DNA of 64,000 nucleotides, taken from contig NZ_AP022839.1 in the NCBI RefSeq assembly GCF_011764505.1, positions 3,571,001-3,635,000 of the forward strand. The letters are read 5' to 3'. The DNA is from Legionella antarctica (GTDB taxonomy: Bacteria > Pseudomonadota > Gammaproteobacteria > Legionellales > Legionellaceae). Positions 54,743 to 63,778 of this stretch are shown one piece after another. The notes below the pieces were generated by a model that worked only from the letters and a program-made list of their open reading frames with translations, did no database searches and was not told the DNA's origin. A program made the position numbers and the translations under genes. Positions within the stretch are counted from its first letter, which is position 1. The number at the start of each line of letters is the position of its first letter.

Positions 54743-56320
54743 TTACCACAAGGAGTAATTTCCTTCAGTTTTAGACTTATTTATTATGTACTTAATGGCT
54801 TCAATGATTTCATTAGTAGTACATTTATCACAGCCTCCATTTTTTGGATGGTCTTTTCCCTTAATTGTATTTTCGATCAAGACATCCATATTTTTGGCAA
54901 TTAAAGGCTTCCATACCGCTTTATCACCAATCTTGGGCGCACTGCCAGATTTACCCTCATTATGGCAAACAGCACAATTTTCATTATAAATATTAATACC
55001 ACTGGCAGGGAATTTTACTTCGCCTCCTGACGATAGGTCTCTCCATTGAGAACGAGTCAGCGACTCGTTAAGAATGTAGTCTACGGCAGAAATAATATCG
55101 TTATCAGAACAGGTGACACAGGCTCCTTTAATTGGCATGGAGTTAAATCCATGAATCACATGCCGATATAATCCGGTTAGACCGCTGCTTTTGAGACGCA
55201 TATACCAGTTTGCTGAATTACCGATGAGTGGCGCACTCATTTCGCCATTTTGATGGCAAATGACGCAAACTTTAGTATAAACCTGTCTGCCGCGAGACAA
55301 CGAAGGAGCCTTATTTGAGGGTTCAATTGCTAAAGGATCTGGAGTCGTAACAGTCTTGATATAGGTTGCAATAGCAAGCAAATCAGCATCATTTAAGTGG
55401 CTTAAACTGTCACGATTTACTTCCGCCATGGGTCCCGCTACCGGTCCAGCATTATTCAGTAACTCACTATTTTTGAATACATTAGCAATTTGCTCATGAG
55501 TTGCGGGTTCCAGGCCAAATTTGGTGATATTGGGGGCCCAGTACCCATCAACAAAAGCTCCAGTTAGATAATATTGAGTTTTTGGTCCACCAAAGACATT
55601 AAGTGGCGTATGGCACATGCTGCAATGCCCTAATCCATCAACGATATATTTTCCACGGTTCCACTCAGGAGATTGATCCGCCTCATATTTTATTTCGGTA
55701 TTTTCGGGGAAGAAGAATAGCAAGTTCCACCCCCATAGAGTAAATCGGGCACCAGGTACCCCAAAAGGGAATGGCAAGGATTTGTTCTTTAATTTTACAG
55801 GAGGAATACTCATAAAATAGGCGTATAAAGCACGCGCATCATCATCAGTAATTTTAGAAAAGTAGATATATGGAAATACTGGGAAATAATTTCTTCCTTG
55901 TGGATCGCGCCCCTCTTTAAGTGCCCTGATAAAATCTTGCTCTGTCCAGTTACCTATTCCAGTCTCTTTATCCGGTGTAATGTTAGGACTATAAAATGTT
56001 CCAAAAGGAGTGGCTATAGGCAATCCTCCAGCATAAGCAGGTGTACCACTTTTCAAGTCAGTATGGCAGGCTATACAGTCACCCATCTTTGCCAAATACT
56101 CTCCACGCTGAATCAATTCTGGCGGTATCCCTTTTACAGCAGCCGTAGGAGGATAGGTTGGCGTTACAGGAGTCGTATGAGGACTCATTGGAGAATTGGT
56201 ATTGACGGCTGGTTCAACGGGCTTGGTGCTCACGTTTTCAGCATATAAAGTTTGACTAATAACACTGAGCATTGCCAAAGCGACGGTGACAATCAACTTT
56301 TTTCTTAACAAAGAGCCCAC
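54743..56320 (-). CDS. Four-haem cytochrome c: Adh-type plus two c5-type domains
   Basis: 525 residues; GTG start with GGAGGGAGC upstream. Signal peptide, Pro/Thr-rich linker to about residue 62, then four CxxCH sites: CIACH (82), CSMCH (233), CVICH (352), CAVCH (449). The first two domains resemble the cytochrome subunit of membrane alcohol or sugar dehydrogenases (GGLPIATPFGTFYSPNITPD, SPEWNRGKYIVDGLGHCSMCH). The last two are alike and look like cytochrome c5, each with a second Cys pair near its end (GACVTCSDN, GGCDKCTTN) and a closing helix. It is the first gene of the oxidase operon, 72 bases before coxB, and is a likely electron carrier or donor to the oxidase. Confidence 0.85.
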   Translation of the reverse strand: MGSLLRKKLIVTVALAMLSVISQTLYAENVSTKPVEPAVNTNSPMSPHTTPVTPTYPPTAAVKGIPPELIQRGEYLAKMGDCIACHTDLKSGTPAYAGGLPIATPFGTFYSPNITPDKETGIGNWTEQDFIRALKEGRDPQGRNYFPVFPYIYFSKITDDDARALYAYFMSIPPVKLKNKSLPFPFGVPGARFTLWGWNLLFFFPENTEIKYEADQSPEWNRGKYIVDGLGHCSMCHTPLNVFGGPKTQYYLTGAFVDGYWAPNITKFGLEPATHEQIANVFKNSELLNNAGPVAGPMAEVNRDSLSHLNDADLLAIATYIKTVTTPDPLAIEPSNKAPSLSRGRQVYTKVCVICHQNGEMSAPLIGNSANWYMRLKSSGLTGLYRHVIHGFNSMPIKGACVTCSDNDIISAVDYILNESLTRSQWRDLSSGGEVKFPASGINIYNENCAVCHNEGKSGSAPKIGDKAVWKPLIAKNMDVLIENTIKGKDHPKNGGCDKCTTNEIIEAIKYIINKSKTEGNYSLW

Positions 56321-56382
56321 GCTCCCTCCTATTTGTTCTTATTTTTTACTTTTCTCTTGAGGAGACAGAATAATTGTCACAT

Positions 56383-56410
56383 TTTATACTCCACAATAGA
56401 TAAGTTGCAA
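56383..56410 (-). promoter_or_regulatory. Probable promoter of the oxidase operon
   Basis: On the minus strand TTGCAA (56405-56410) and TATAAA (56383-56388) are 16 bases apart, about 63 bases upstream of the GTG start of the four-haem cytochrome. Confidence 0.45.
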
Positions 56411-56551
56411 TGTTATTCAAGGTTTTACTTATAAATATACCGTTTTGGTAAATATGCTTTATCCGGAGGGCAACGACTATGAAAATTATTCCTAACAGAT
56501 TAAAACTATCGCTGATATAATGCACTTCTAATCAGTTCAAGAGAGATAACC

Positions 56552-56905
56552 ATGGCGTTCACACCTGCAGTTGAATTAACGAAGTTACAGCAAGAAAACA
56601 GATATGTAACCCTTATTGATGGTAAAAAAATACTCTTCATTTGGCATAAGGAACAGGTCTATGCTATTGAATCTCAGTGTCCTCATTTAAAATTACCTTT
56701 AGCGAAAGGGAAAATTACCGACAATGGCTCCATAATATGCCCATTTCACAAGAGCGAATTTAATTTAACTAATGGTGAGAGTTTATGCTGGTCCACATGG
56801 CCTCCTGTTGTAGGCAACCTATTGGGTAAAATTAGTAAGGAAAAAAACCTTAAAGTTTATCCTACACAAATTGAAAATGGACAAATCTTAGTTGAACTAA
56901 GTTAA
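56552..56905 (+). CDS. Rieske-type [2Fe-2S] ferredoxin
   Basis: 117 residues. The Rieske cluster ligands are C-x-H in SQCPHLKLPL (about residue 47-49) and C-x2-H in IICPFHKSEFNLTNGE (about 67-70). No membrane helix, so it is a soluble ferredoxin of the type that feeds oxygenases or nitrite reductases. No oxygenase gene is adjacent, so its partner is unknown. It is divergent from the oxidase operon over 231 bases. Confidence 0.9.
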   Translation: MAFTPAVELTKLQQENRYVTLIDGKKILFIWHKEQVYAIESQCPHLKLPLAKGKITDNGSIICPFHKSEFNLTNGESLCWSTWPPVVGNLLGKISKEKNLKVYPTQIENGQILVELS

Positions 56906-57032
56906 GTATTTTTTGTGGATATCTAACTAATGGCGACAACTAATGAATAAAGTATGTTCTATATGTCACATTAATGCCATACTGGTTTATATATGTTATC
57001 CTTAACGCTTAGCTCATTTGATTCGTTTTTTT

Positions 57033-57638
57033 ATGCCTATCTACTTTAATGGACTGATTCTTGGCTTATCCTTAATAATGGCTTTAGGCCCACAAAACAT
57101 CTTTATTATTAAGCAAGGTGCAAGAAGAAATCATGCTGCTTTATCTGCAGCAATCTGTTTTATTTGTGACATTATTTTAGTCGGAGCCAGTGTGGCCGGG
57201 TTACATCAACTCCTGTTAAAGCATCCTGCTCTGAAAATCTGGATGGTTTTGTTAGGCTCTGCATTTCTGCTCTATTACGCGATAAAAACTTTGCGTAGCG
57301 CTTTTTCGGGGGAGCAGCCCGAAGCAGCCCCTTCCCATCAACCCCATAATAGAATCCAGGTTATTCTTTTTGCGTTGGGGTTTAGTTTGCTAAATCCTCA
57401 CGCCATTATTGATACTCTGGTTATTATTGGCAGTGGAAGCAGCCAATTTCCAGATCATCAACTTGTTTTTTTACTGGGCGTCATTACTTCAAGCCTGCTC
57501 TGGTTCAGTTCTTTATTTTTTACTACACGTTACTTTGCAAATATTTTAACTAAAGCAAAGATATGGCAAAGCATTGAATTATTCAGTGGTTTATTGATGG
57601 CTTTTATAGGCATTCGACTAGCGTTGAGTACGATATAA
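57033..57638 (+). CDS. LysE/ArgO family amino-acid exporter
   Basis: 201 residues from the ATG at 57033; a TTG at 57018 is in frame. About six membrane helices. The LysE signature is LIMALGPQNIFIIKQGARRNH at the N terminus, with ICFICDIILVGASVAG, a charged loop near residue 95, and FALGFSLLNPHAIIDTLVIIG in the second half. It probably exports basic amino acids (arginine or lysine) from the cytoplasm. It has no close operon partner. Confidence 0.88.
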   Translation: MPIYFNGLILGLSLIMALGPQNIFIIKQGARRNHAALSAAICFICDIILVGASVAGLHQLLLKHPALKIWMVLLGSAFLLYYAIKTLRSAFSGEQPEAAPSHQPHNRIQVILFALGFSLLNPHAIIDTLVIIGSGSSQFPDHQLVFLLGVITSSLLWFSSLFFTTRYFANILTKAKIWQSIELFSGLLMAFIGIRLALSTI

Positions 57639-58018
57639 ACTTTACTTTTTAATCGTCATGATTATTTTATAAATCCACAACATCTATATTGATTCAACGA
57701 ATCATACAAGTAAATTTATATCAATTGTAGATAGAGACAATAGTAACCTGGCTCGAGATTAAAATAGATTAAAATAGAAAGGGCCAATCAGTGTGTCGCC
57801 AATTGACCCAGTGGAATGACACATAGCAAGTCCAACCTCGCAAAGCCAATATCTCATAAGTTACCCATCAGTGTCAACATTTTTACCATATTTGCCTTTG
57901 TGCATGATAGATATTTTTTTATATCCGGAGATAATTGCAGATGGACTATTTACACATAGTAGATTGTTGTTCTAATTTTCTTCGGTTACACTGCTTTTAT
58001 TTATGATGTCAGGTAATT
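57639..58018. other. Gene-free stretch with a 10-bp tandem repeat
   Basis: 380 bases with no gene. A perfect tandem pair of ATTAAAATAG (57758-57777) is the only notable repeat. The 3' end should hold the promoter of the DUF1841 gene, but no clear pair was fixed. Confidence 0.4.
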
Positions 58019-58468
58019 ATGTTTTACGGGGATACTATCCAAGATACAAGGCAATTGTTTTTCACCAGTTGGGATAAATATCAACACAAGAAACCACTAT
58101 TGCCCTTAGAAAATGAAATTGTCCAAGTGATACTGGCCCATCCTGAATACCATATGATTATTGAAAATACCAATAAATTTCAACAACATACCTATTATCC
58201 TGAACTAGGTGAAACAAACCCTTTTCTTCATATGGGGCTACATCTTGCAGTCAGAGAACAAGTAGCAACAAACCGTCCTGCCGGAATTAATACGATCTAC
58301 AAAAACTTAGTGAGCAAATATACTGACTCATTAACAGTTGAACATTTAATCATGGATCAGTTGGCTGAATGCTTATGGCTTGCTCAAAAAAATAACGTCC
58401 CTCCTGACGAACAACATTATTTGAATACTTTAGCTGCTTTATATAAACAGTACCCATCTGAAGAATAA
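58019..58468 (+). CDS. DUF1841 family protein
   Basis: 149 residues. The family block NPFLHMGLHLAVREQ with the following RPAGI is present at about residues 70-95, preceded by LENEIVQVILAHPEYH. It is cytoplasmic and mostly helical. Function unknown. It is a single-gene unit before the c-di-GMP operon. Confidence 0.85.
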   Translation: MFYGDTIQDTRQLFFTSWDKYQHKKPLLPLENEIVQVILAHPEYHMIIENTNKFQQHTYYPELGETNPFLHMGLHLAVREQVATNRPAGINTIYKNLVSKYTDSLTVEHLIMDQLAECLWLAQKNNVPPDEQHYLNTLAALYKQYPSEE

Positions 58469-58611
58469 CGAATAGGAGCATTTCAAACCCTGAGGAAACC
58501 ATTTAACTAAAGTACTACATGAACAACCTGATAGCATTCGCTGCTAGCATTACCAGTCAGGATCTGCATAGATCTAGTCTATAATTAAAAAAAATGAATT
58601 GAGCAGATACT

Positions 58612-60489
58612 ATGGATGAACACAAATACGATTTTCGCATTCTCATCATTGACGATAATATTGAAATTCATAAAGATTTTTTAAAGATTTTAACAATCAA
58701 CGCCAGCACGGAGCTGGATGATATTGCACAAAAATTATTTGATACACCAACTGTTGAGAATAATAATCCTGCTTTACCTCAATTTAGAATCGATACAGCA
58801 ACACAAGGGCAAGAAGGCGTGGCTCTTATTGCCAAAGCAATAGAGGAAAACGAACCTTATGCTTTAGCCTTTGTGGATATCCGTATGCCTCCGGGGTGGG
58901 ATGGTATTGAAACGGTTAAAAATATTTGGGCAATTGATATCGATGTTCATGCAGTGATTTGTACCGCATATTCCGATTACAGCTGGGAAGATACTATTGC
59001 AGAATTAGGTCACAGCGATAATTTTCTCATTTTAAAAAAGCCCTTTGATCATATTGCAGTTAGACAATTAGCCTATGCTTTGACTCGGAAATGGAAACTT
59101 ATACGTGAATCTCGCATTTATACTAAATCACTAGAACTGGCAGTTGAACAACGTACCGAAGAATTAAAATATCAAGTGACACACGATGCGCTAACAGGAT
59201 TAGCAAATAGAGTGCTGTTATACGACAGGATGCAACAAGCTATTGCAGCGCATAAACGCCACCATATCGGTTTTGCTGTTTTATTTTTTGATTTAGATCG
59301 CTTCAAGCTAGTAAATGATAGCTTAGGTCATACTGCAGGTGACGAATTGCTGGTGTGTATAGCCAAGCGGTTGTTACACGCGGTGCGTGCTTTTGATACC
59401 CTATCCAGATTAGGTGGTGATGAATTTGTATTGATTGTTACTGAATTAAAAGATTTAAATTACATACAAACAGTGGCTAATAAAATTCTTAATACTTTCA
59501 AAGAGCCTTTAATCATTGCGGATCATACTTTTAATCTGACCAGTAGCATGGGAATAGCTATTTATCCTCAGGATGGAACAGATATAGATGTACTTTTAGG
59601 TAACGCAGATGCGGCAATGTATCATGCCAAGAAATTAGGGGGAGCTCAATTTCAATTTTATTCACAGCAGATGAATGAAAAAATCCTGGAGCAGCTTGAA
59701 CTTGAATCTCAATTATACCAGGCAGTAGCTAATCAAGAATTCTCTATATGGTATCAGCCGCAACTCCATATTCAAAATCGCCGGTTAGAAGCTGTTGAAG
59801 CATTAATCCGCTGGAATCATCCTCAAAGAGGACTGTTATTGCCTATTGATTTTATTCCGCTTGCCGAACGAATAGGTTTAATGATTTCTATAGGGGATTG
59901 GGTCATAAAGGAAGCTTGCTTACAAAATAAAAGATGGCAGGAACAGGGCATACCACCACTACGGCTATCTGTTAATATATCGGCTCAGCAATTAGCCCAA
60001 AGTGATTTCGTTGAAAAAATAAAAAATATTCTCTCAGAAACAGAATTAGCCCCACAATACTTAGAGTTGGAAATAAGTGAGAGTACAATCATTAGCGATA
60101 CTATTATAGAAAAAATTAGTGTTTTAAAAGCGTTTGGCATTGAAATTGCGCTAGATGGTTTTGGTACAGGCTACTCTAATTTACGCCGCTTACCGAGTCT
60201 TTCATTAAACCGATTAAAAATTGACAGTTCATTTATTCATAATATCCAATGCAATCGCAGCAACGAAGTCATTATTCATGCCATTATTGCTATGGCTCAT
60301 AGTTTAAATTTAGAAGTCATTGCAGAAGGCGTAGAAACCCAAAAACAACTTGATTTTCTAAAAGAGAACGATTGTACACAAATACAGGGTTTATATTTTA
60401 GTAAACCTCTGCCGGCTGAAGAGTTAACGAAGTTATTAAAAAATCCTTCGGCAGTTGACAATATATTAAAAAATTTAAGGAAGGAATAA
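58612..60489 (+). CDS. Response regulator-GGDEF-EAL c-di-GMP protein
   Basis: 625 residues. Receiver domain with the Asp pair in ILIIDDN (about 14-15) and phospho-acceptor D89 in FVDIRMPPG; coiled linker; GGDEF 268-272 with an RxxD I-site (259-262); EAL motif at 396-398 (EALIRWNH) and NISAQQL, ISEST and LKIDSSF later. The DDFGTG motif reads DGFGTG (Asp515, Gly516), so one metal-binding Asp is missing and phosphodiesterase activity may be low or lost. It is the first gene of a tight operon with PAP2 and histidine kinase genes; from memory it corresponds to Lpl0329-type bifunctional regulators of L. pneumophila. A TATAAT is at 58580-58585, with no good -35. Confidence 0.92.
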   Translation: MDEHKYDFRILIIDDNIEIHKDFLKILTINASTELDDIAQKLFDTPTVENNNPALPQFRIDTATQGQEGVALIAKAIEENEPYALAFVDIRMPPGWDGIETVKNIWAIDIDVHAVICTAYSDYSWEDTIAELGHSDNFLILKKPFDHIAVRQLAYALTRKWKLIRESRIYTKSLELAVEQRTEELKYQVTHDALTGLANRVLLYDRMQQAIAAHKRHHIGFAVLFFDLDRFKLVNDSLGHTAGDELLVCIAKRLLHAVRAFDTLSRLGGDEFVLIVTELKDLNYIQTVANKILNTFKEPLIIADHTFNLTSSMGIAIYPQDGTDIDVLLGNADAAMYHAKKLGGAQFQFYSQQMNEKILEQLELESQLYQAVANQEFSIWYQPQLHIQNRRLEAVEALIRWNHPQRGLLLPIDFIPLAERIGLMISIGDWVIKEACLQNKRWQEQGIPPLRLSVNISAQQLAQSDFVEKIKNILSETELAPQYLELEISESTIISDTIIEKISVLKAFGIEIALDGFGTGYSNLRRLPSLSLNRLKIDSSFIHNIQCNRSNEVIIHAIIAMAHSLNLEVIAEGVETQKQLDFLKENDCTQIQGLYFSKPLPAEELTKLLKNPSAVDNILKNLRKE

Positions 60490-60490
60490 C

Positions 60491-61654
60491 ATGCGAAAGC
60501 TATGGATGGTAATTATTATCCTTTTAATTATTTCTATATTGGTAGGAATATATGCATTTACTACGCCTAAAATAACGAGTTTACCCACTTATTTTACTTA
60601 TAAAGGTGAGCAAGCGGCCTTAAATAATTTACATTCCAGTCAAAAAATGACAGCACATACTACAAAAAAATGGGATGGTATAATGTTTGACCTAGTCAAA
60701 TCCCATAAATTAGGCGATGCAACAGCTTCGCGAATATATGCTTATCTCTACACCGCTCAGCGTGATGCTGCGTTCTTGTCTCATAACAATAAACATCGTT
60801 TTATGGGCAGCCTTGATCCTATCTCTGCTGAGGTTCTATGTCTGTTTTTTCCAAAAAATTGCCCGCACATTAAATTCCAAGTTAAAACAGACCCTTATTC
60901 AAACGAGCTTGCAAAAATTGTCCTAAAGAAAATAAAATTGCACATGATATTAGACACGAAACAGCAAAAATTATCTGCAGAAAAACCAGGTGGTGATCAT
61001 TGGGCTGGTAGTAAACCGTATTTTGGACAAGAGGTTGGCTCTTGGAAACCATGGATAATCGACTCACCGCAGCAATTTTTAGCACCAAAACCCAATGCTC
61101 AATTATGGCAGGACGAACTCAGACAAACCGAACAGGCATTACAAAATATTACTCCCAACCAAACAAAAGCAGTTGTATTTTGGGCAGGTAACCCCTCAAC
61201 AATAACACCTCCAGGTATCTGGTTAACATTTGCTAATGAATATATTGAAGAAGAGCACGTTTCGTTCTCAAAAGCATTATTTGTTCGATCTGTATTAGCT
61301 ATGGGCATTGCCGATTCAGTCATCGCCGTGTTTTATTCAAAATATACCTATTGGATAAAGCGCCCATTTATGTTAAATCCAAATATATATACCGTAATGC
61401 CTACACCTAATCATCCAAGTTATCCAGCAGGCCACTCCACTATATCGGCAACAGCTGCAGTCATTTTGTCTTATTTTTTTCCTAAAAATACGCAAAACTG
61501 GTGGGAAAAAGCTGATGAAGCGAGTTCAAGCCGCGTTTGGGGTGGCATTCATTTTCCCGTTGATGCTAAAGAGGGGTTAATTTTGGGGAGAAAAGTAGGG
61601 AATACTGTTATTCAAGCTCAGCCCCCTTTTGCTTTAGAATTAGATAAAAAATGA
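60491..61654 (+). CDS. PAP2/vanadium haloperoxidase-type phosphatase
   Basis: 387 residues. One N-terminal membrane helix (MRKLWMVIIILLIISILVGIY) anchors it with the rest in the periplasm. The three PAP2 motifs are in order: KYTYWIKRP (about 285-293), PSYPAGHST (about 305-313) and SRVWGGIHFPVD (about 342-353). These make an acid phosphatase or vanadium peroxidase active site; which reaction is used is not clear. It begins one base after the regulator stop and its TGA overlaps the kinase start, so it is part of the same operon, between kinase and regulator. Confidence 0.88.
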   Translation: MRKLWMVIIILLIISILVGIYAFTTPKITSLPTYFTYKGEQAALNNLHSSQKMTAHTTKKWDGIMFDLVKSHKLGDATASRIYAYLYTAQRDAAFLSHNNKHRFMGSLDPISAEVLCLFFPKNCPHIKFQVKTDPYSNELAKIVLKKIKLHMILDTKQQKLSAEKPGGDHWAGSKPYFGQEVGSWKPWIIDSPQQFLAPKPNAQLWQDELRQTEQALQNITPNQTKAVVFWAGNPSTITPPGIWLTFANEYIEEEHVSFSKALFVRSVLAMGIADSVIAVFYSKYTYWIKRPFMLNPNIYTVMPTPNHPSYPAGHSTISATAAVILSYFFPKNTQNWWEKADEASSSRVWGGIHFPVDAKEGLILGRKVGNTVIQAQPPFALELDKK

Positions 61655-63321
61655 GTATTCGCTATAAAATATTACTCAGTATGCTGATTGTGGCACTCCT
61701 TTTTATTCCAGTAAATATTTACTTATTGAATCGCTATTTACTTGTTAAACAAGATTTTTTGAGTATTGTTGATGGTACTGTTCCGCGATTAGAAGCGTTA
61801 TTAAGTATGCAGAATTTAACAACCCGCATTCATTTATTCATTAATGATTCTAATTTTCAATTACTGAATGAAACAGCTAATGGCAATACCTCAACTAGAA
61901 ATGATGCGAGAAAAGACGAATTATTAGCTTTTCTAGGGGAGTTGGGCGAGCAACAAAAATTATATCAAAAACATCACCTGTCCACAGTCAATAAAAATGC
62001 ACAAATATTAGATCAATTACGAGATAACGTCATTTTAAAAGCTTTAGATGTATTTTCTGCTAAGGAAAGAGGACTAACTTTGCCAGAGTTGGAAAAAAAA
62101 ACCAGGGAACTTAAATCGGCGGAGTTTAATCTGAATAAGTTTATCAAAAATTTGCTGCTACAAGAAACAACCATTTTAGATGAAGAAAGGATAAAAACAA
62201 TTAAAAAAGCGGTTGAGTTAAAAAACTTGCTGATACTGTTAAACGGTCTAATTGTCTTAATTACTTTTGCTCTAAGTTTGTTTCTTATGAAAATTATTTC
62301 AAGACCTATTATTCAGCTTAGTGACTTTGCAGGTAAAATTGATTATGGAAATTTGACCCCCCTCTTACCTATTCTTACTAAAGATGAAATTGGTCAGTTA
62401 CAAACTCATTTAAATGAAATGTTAATCAAGCTGAGCAAAGCCAAGACAAAATTAATAGAAACATCTCGTTCAGCTGGCGTTGCTGAGATTGCAACCAGTA
62501 TCCTACACAACGTTGGTAATGTTTTGAACAGTATCAATACATCGGTGGCATTACTTTCAGAAAACAGTAAAAAATCTTCTTTAAGCCAATTACCTAAACT
62601 GTTAACTATCATTGAACAAAATAAAAGTAACTTCGATCATTATCTTGAACAAGATGAGCGCGGTAAATTATTTGTTCCTTTTTTTAAGGGGCTAATTAAG
62701 CAGTTAGAGCATGAACAATCCTTAACACAAGAGGAACTGAGTCATCTTGATAAGAACTTAACCCATGTCAATCAAGTCATTGCAGCACAACAAATTTCGG
62801 GTCAGCCAAATAGACATGTTGTTGAAGCCATTGAATTAGAAGAATTAATTGAAGATATACTTCTTTTATATGCCAATAGACTGCGCAAATTATCTATTAA
62901 TGTAGATCGCCGATACAATCATATTCCTGAATTTTTATCGATAAAAACAAAAATTCAACAAATTTTAATTAACTTAATTAAAAATGCAATTGATGCCTTA
63001 ACTGATAATGATCTACAAGAAAAGAGATTAATTATTGAGGCGATATCTTTAAATGATGCTCTCGGTATTCAAATTATTGTGAGAGATAATGGTATTGGAA
63101 TTGCTAAAGAAAATTTAAAGAAGATTTTTTCTTTTGGATTTACTACAAAAAATGAAGGTCATGGTTACGGCTTACATAATTGTGCTTTATTAGCACAAGA
63201 AATAGGCGGAGAGATTTCTGTACAATCAGATGGATTACAGCAAGGGAGTACCTTCACGTTGTCTATATTTTATATGCAGAACTCAACTAAGGGGCCCGAT
63301 AGCGAAGCTACTCAAACTTAA
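61651..63321 (+). CDS. Sensor histidine kinase with atypical H-box
   Basis: 556 residues. N-terminal membrane helix (ILLSMLIVALLFIPVNIYLL), a periplasmic helical sensor of about 160 residues, a second helix (LLILLNGLIVLITFALSLFL), HAMP-type linker (IISRPIIQLSDFAGKIDYGNL), then the phospho-acceptor region ATSILHNVGNVLNSI, which is not a standard HisKA H-box, and a HATPase domain with N-box QILINLIKNAIDAL, G1 VRDNGIGIA, F FSFGFTTK and G2 GHGYGL. It probably phosphorylates the GGDEF-EAL regulator of the operon, like the Lpl0330/Lpl0329 pair described in L. pneumophila (recalled). Its ATG overlaps the PAP2 stop. Confidence 0.9.
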   Translation: MSIRYKILLSMLIVALLFIPVNIYLLNRYLLVKQDFLSIVDGTVPRLEALLSMQNLTTRIHLFINDSNFQLLNETANGNTSTRNDARKDELLAFLGELGEQQKLYQKHHLSTVNKNAQILDQLRDNVILKALDVFSAKERGLTLPELEKKTRELKSAEFNLNKFIKNLLLQETTILDEERIKTIKKAVELKNLLILLNGLIVLITFALSLFLMKIISRPIIQLSDFAGKIDYGNLTPLLPILTKDEIGQLQTHLNEMLIKLSKAKTKLIETSRSAGVAEIATSILHNVGNVLNSINTSVALLSENSKKSSLSQLPKLLTIIEQNKSNFDHYLEQDERGKLFVPFFKGLIKQLEHEQSLTQEELSHLDKNLTHVNQVIAAQQISGQPNRHVVEAIELEELIEDILLLYANRLRKLSINVDRRYNHIPEFLSIKTKIQQILINLIKNAIDALTDNDLQEKRLIIEAISLNDALGIQIIVRDNGIGIAKENLKKIFSFGFTTKNEGHGYGLHNCALLAQEIGGEISVQSDGLQQGSTFTLSIFYMQNSTKGPDSEATQT

Positions 63322-63778
63322 AAATCAAAGTTTATGTAGCTTTTACGTGATTGTTGCTCCTGGGTTATGTCTCCTTTGGTACCATGAATTGTGATGCAAC
63401 TCGGGAACCAGTTGACCTTAATCAGACCACATAGTATAATTATAAATCATTGCTGATTGCAATTAAAATTCAGTCAGACATCGCGACCTATCTTCTCCCA
63501 AAGGACTAATGGAGAACTGGTACTACCTGGTTTTAATTATTAAACGGGTTCGTCGCTGAGGTAAAGACTAGTGAAGACGGGTGTGTTTGAGACATCCTCA
63601 CTCATTGAGCTTTGGTTCAGCGAAACTGGTTTTTCTAGTCCCTGGCATTACCTAACTCATCAAGTCTTGTTTATTTATCTTATTGATGCTGGATACACAG
63701 GTTAATCCCCTATCGAAAGTAAATAAACGCCCTCAGTGTCGATTGAATTATCGTTTAGATAATTGAGGAGAATAGTTA
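63322..63778. other. Gene-free stretch before the Sel1 pseudogene
   Basis: 457 bases; no gene or RNA recognised. Short inverted pieces (ACTAG near 63567 and CTAGT near 63637) are noted, but no clear element. It should hold the promoter of the following gene. Confidence 0.35.
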
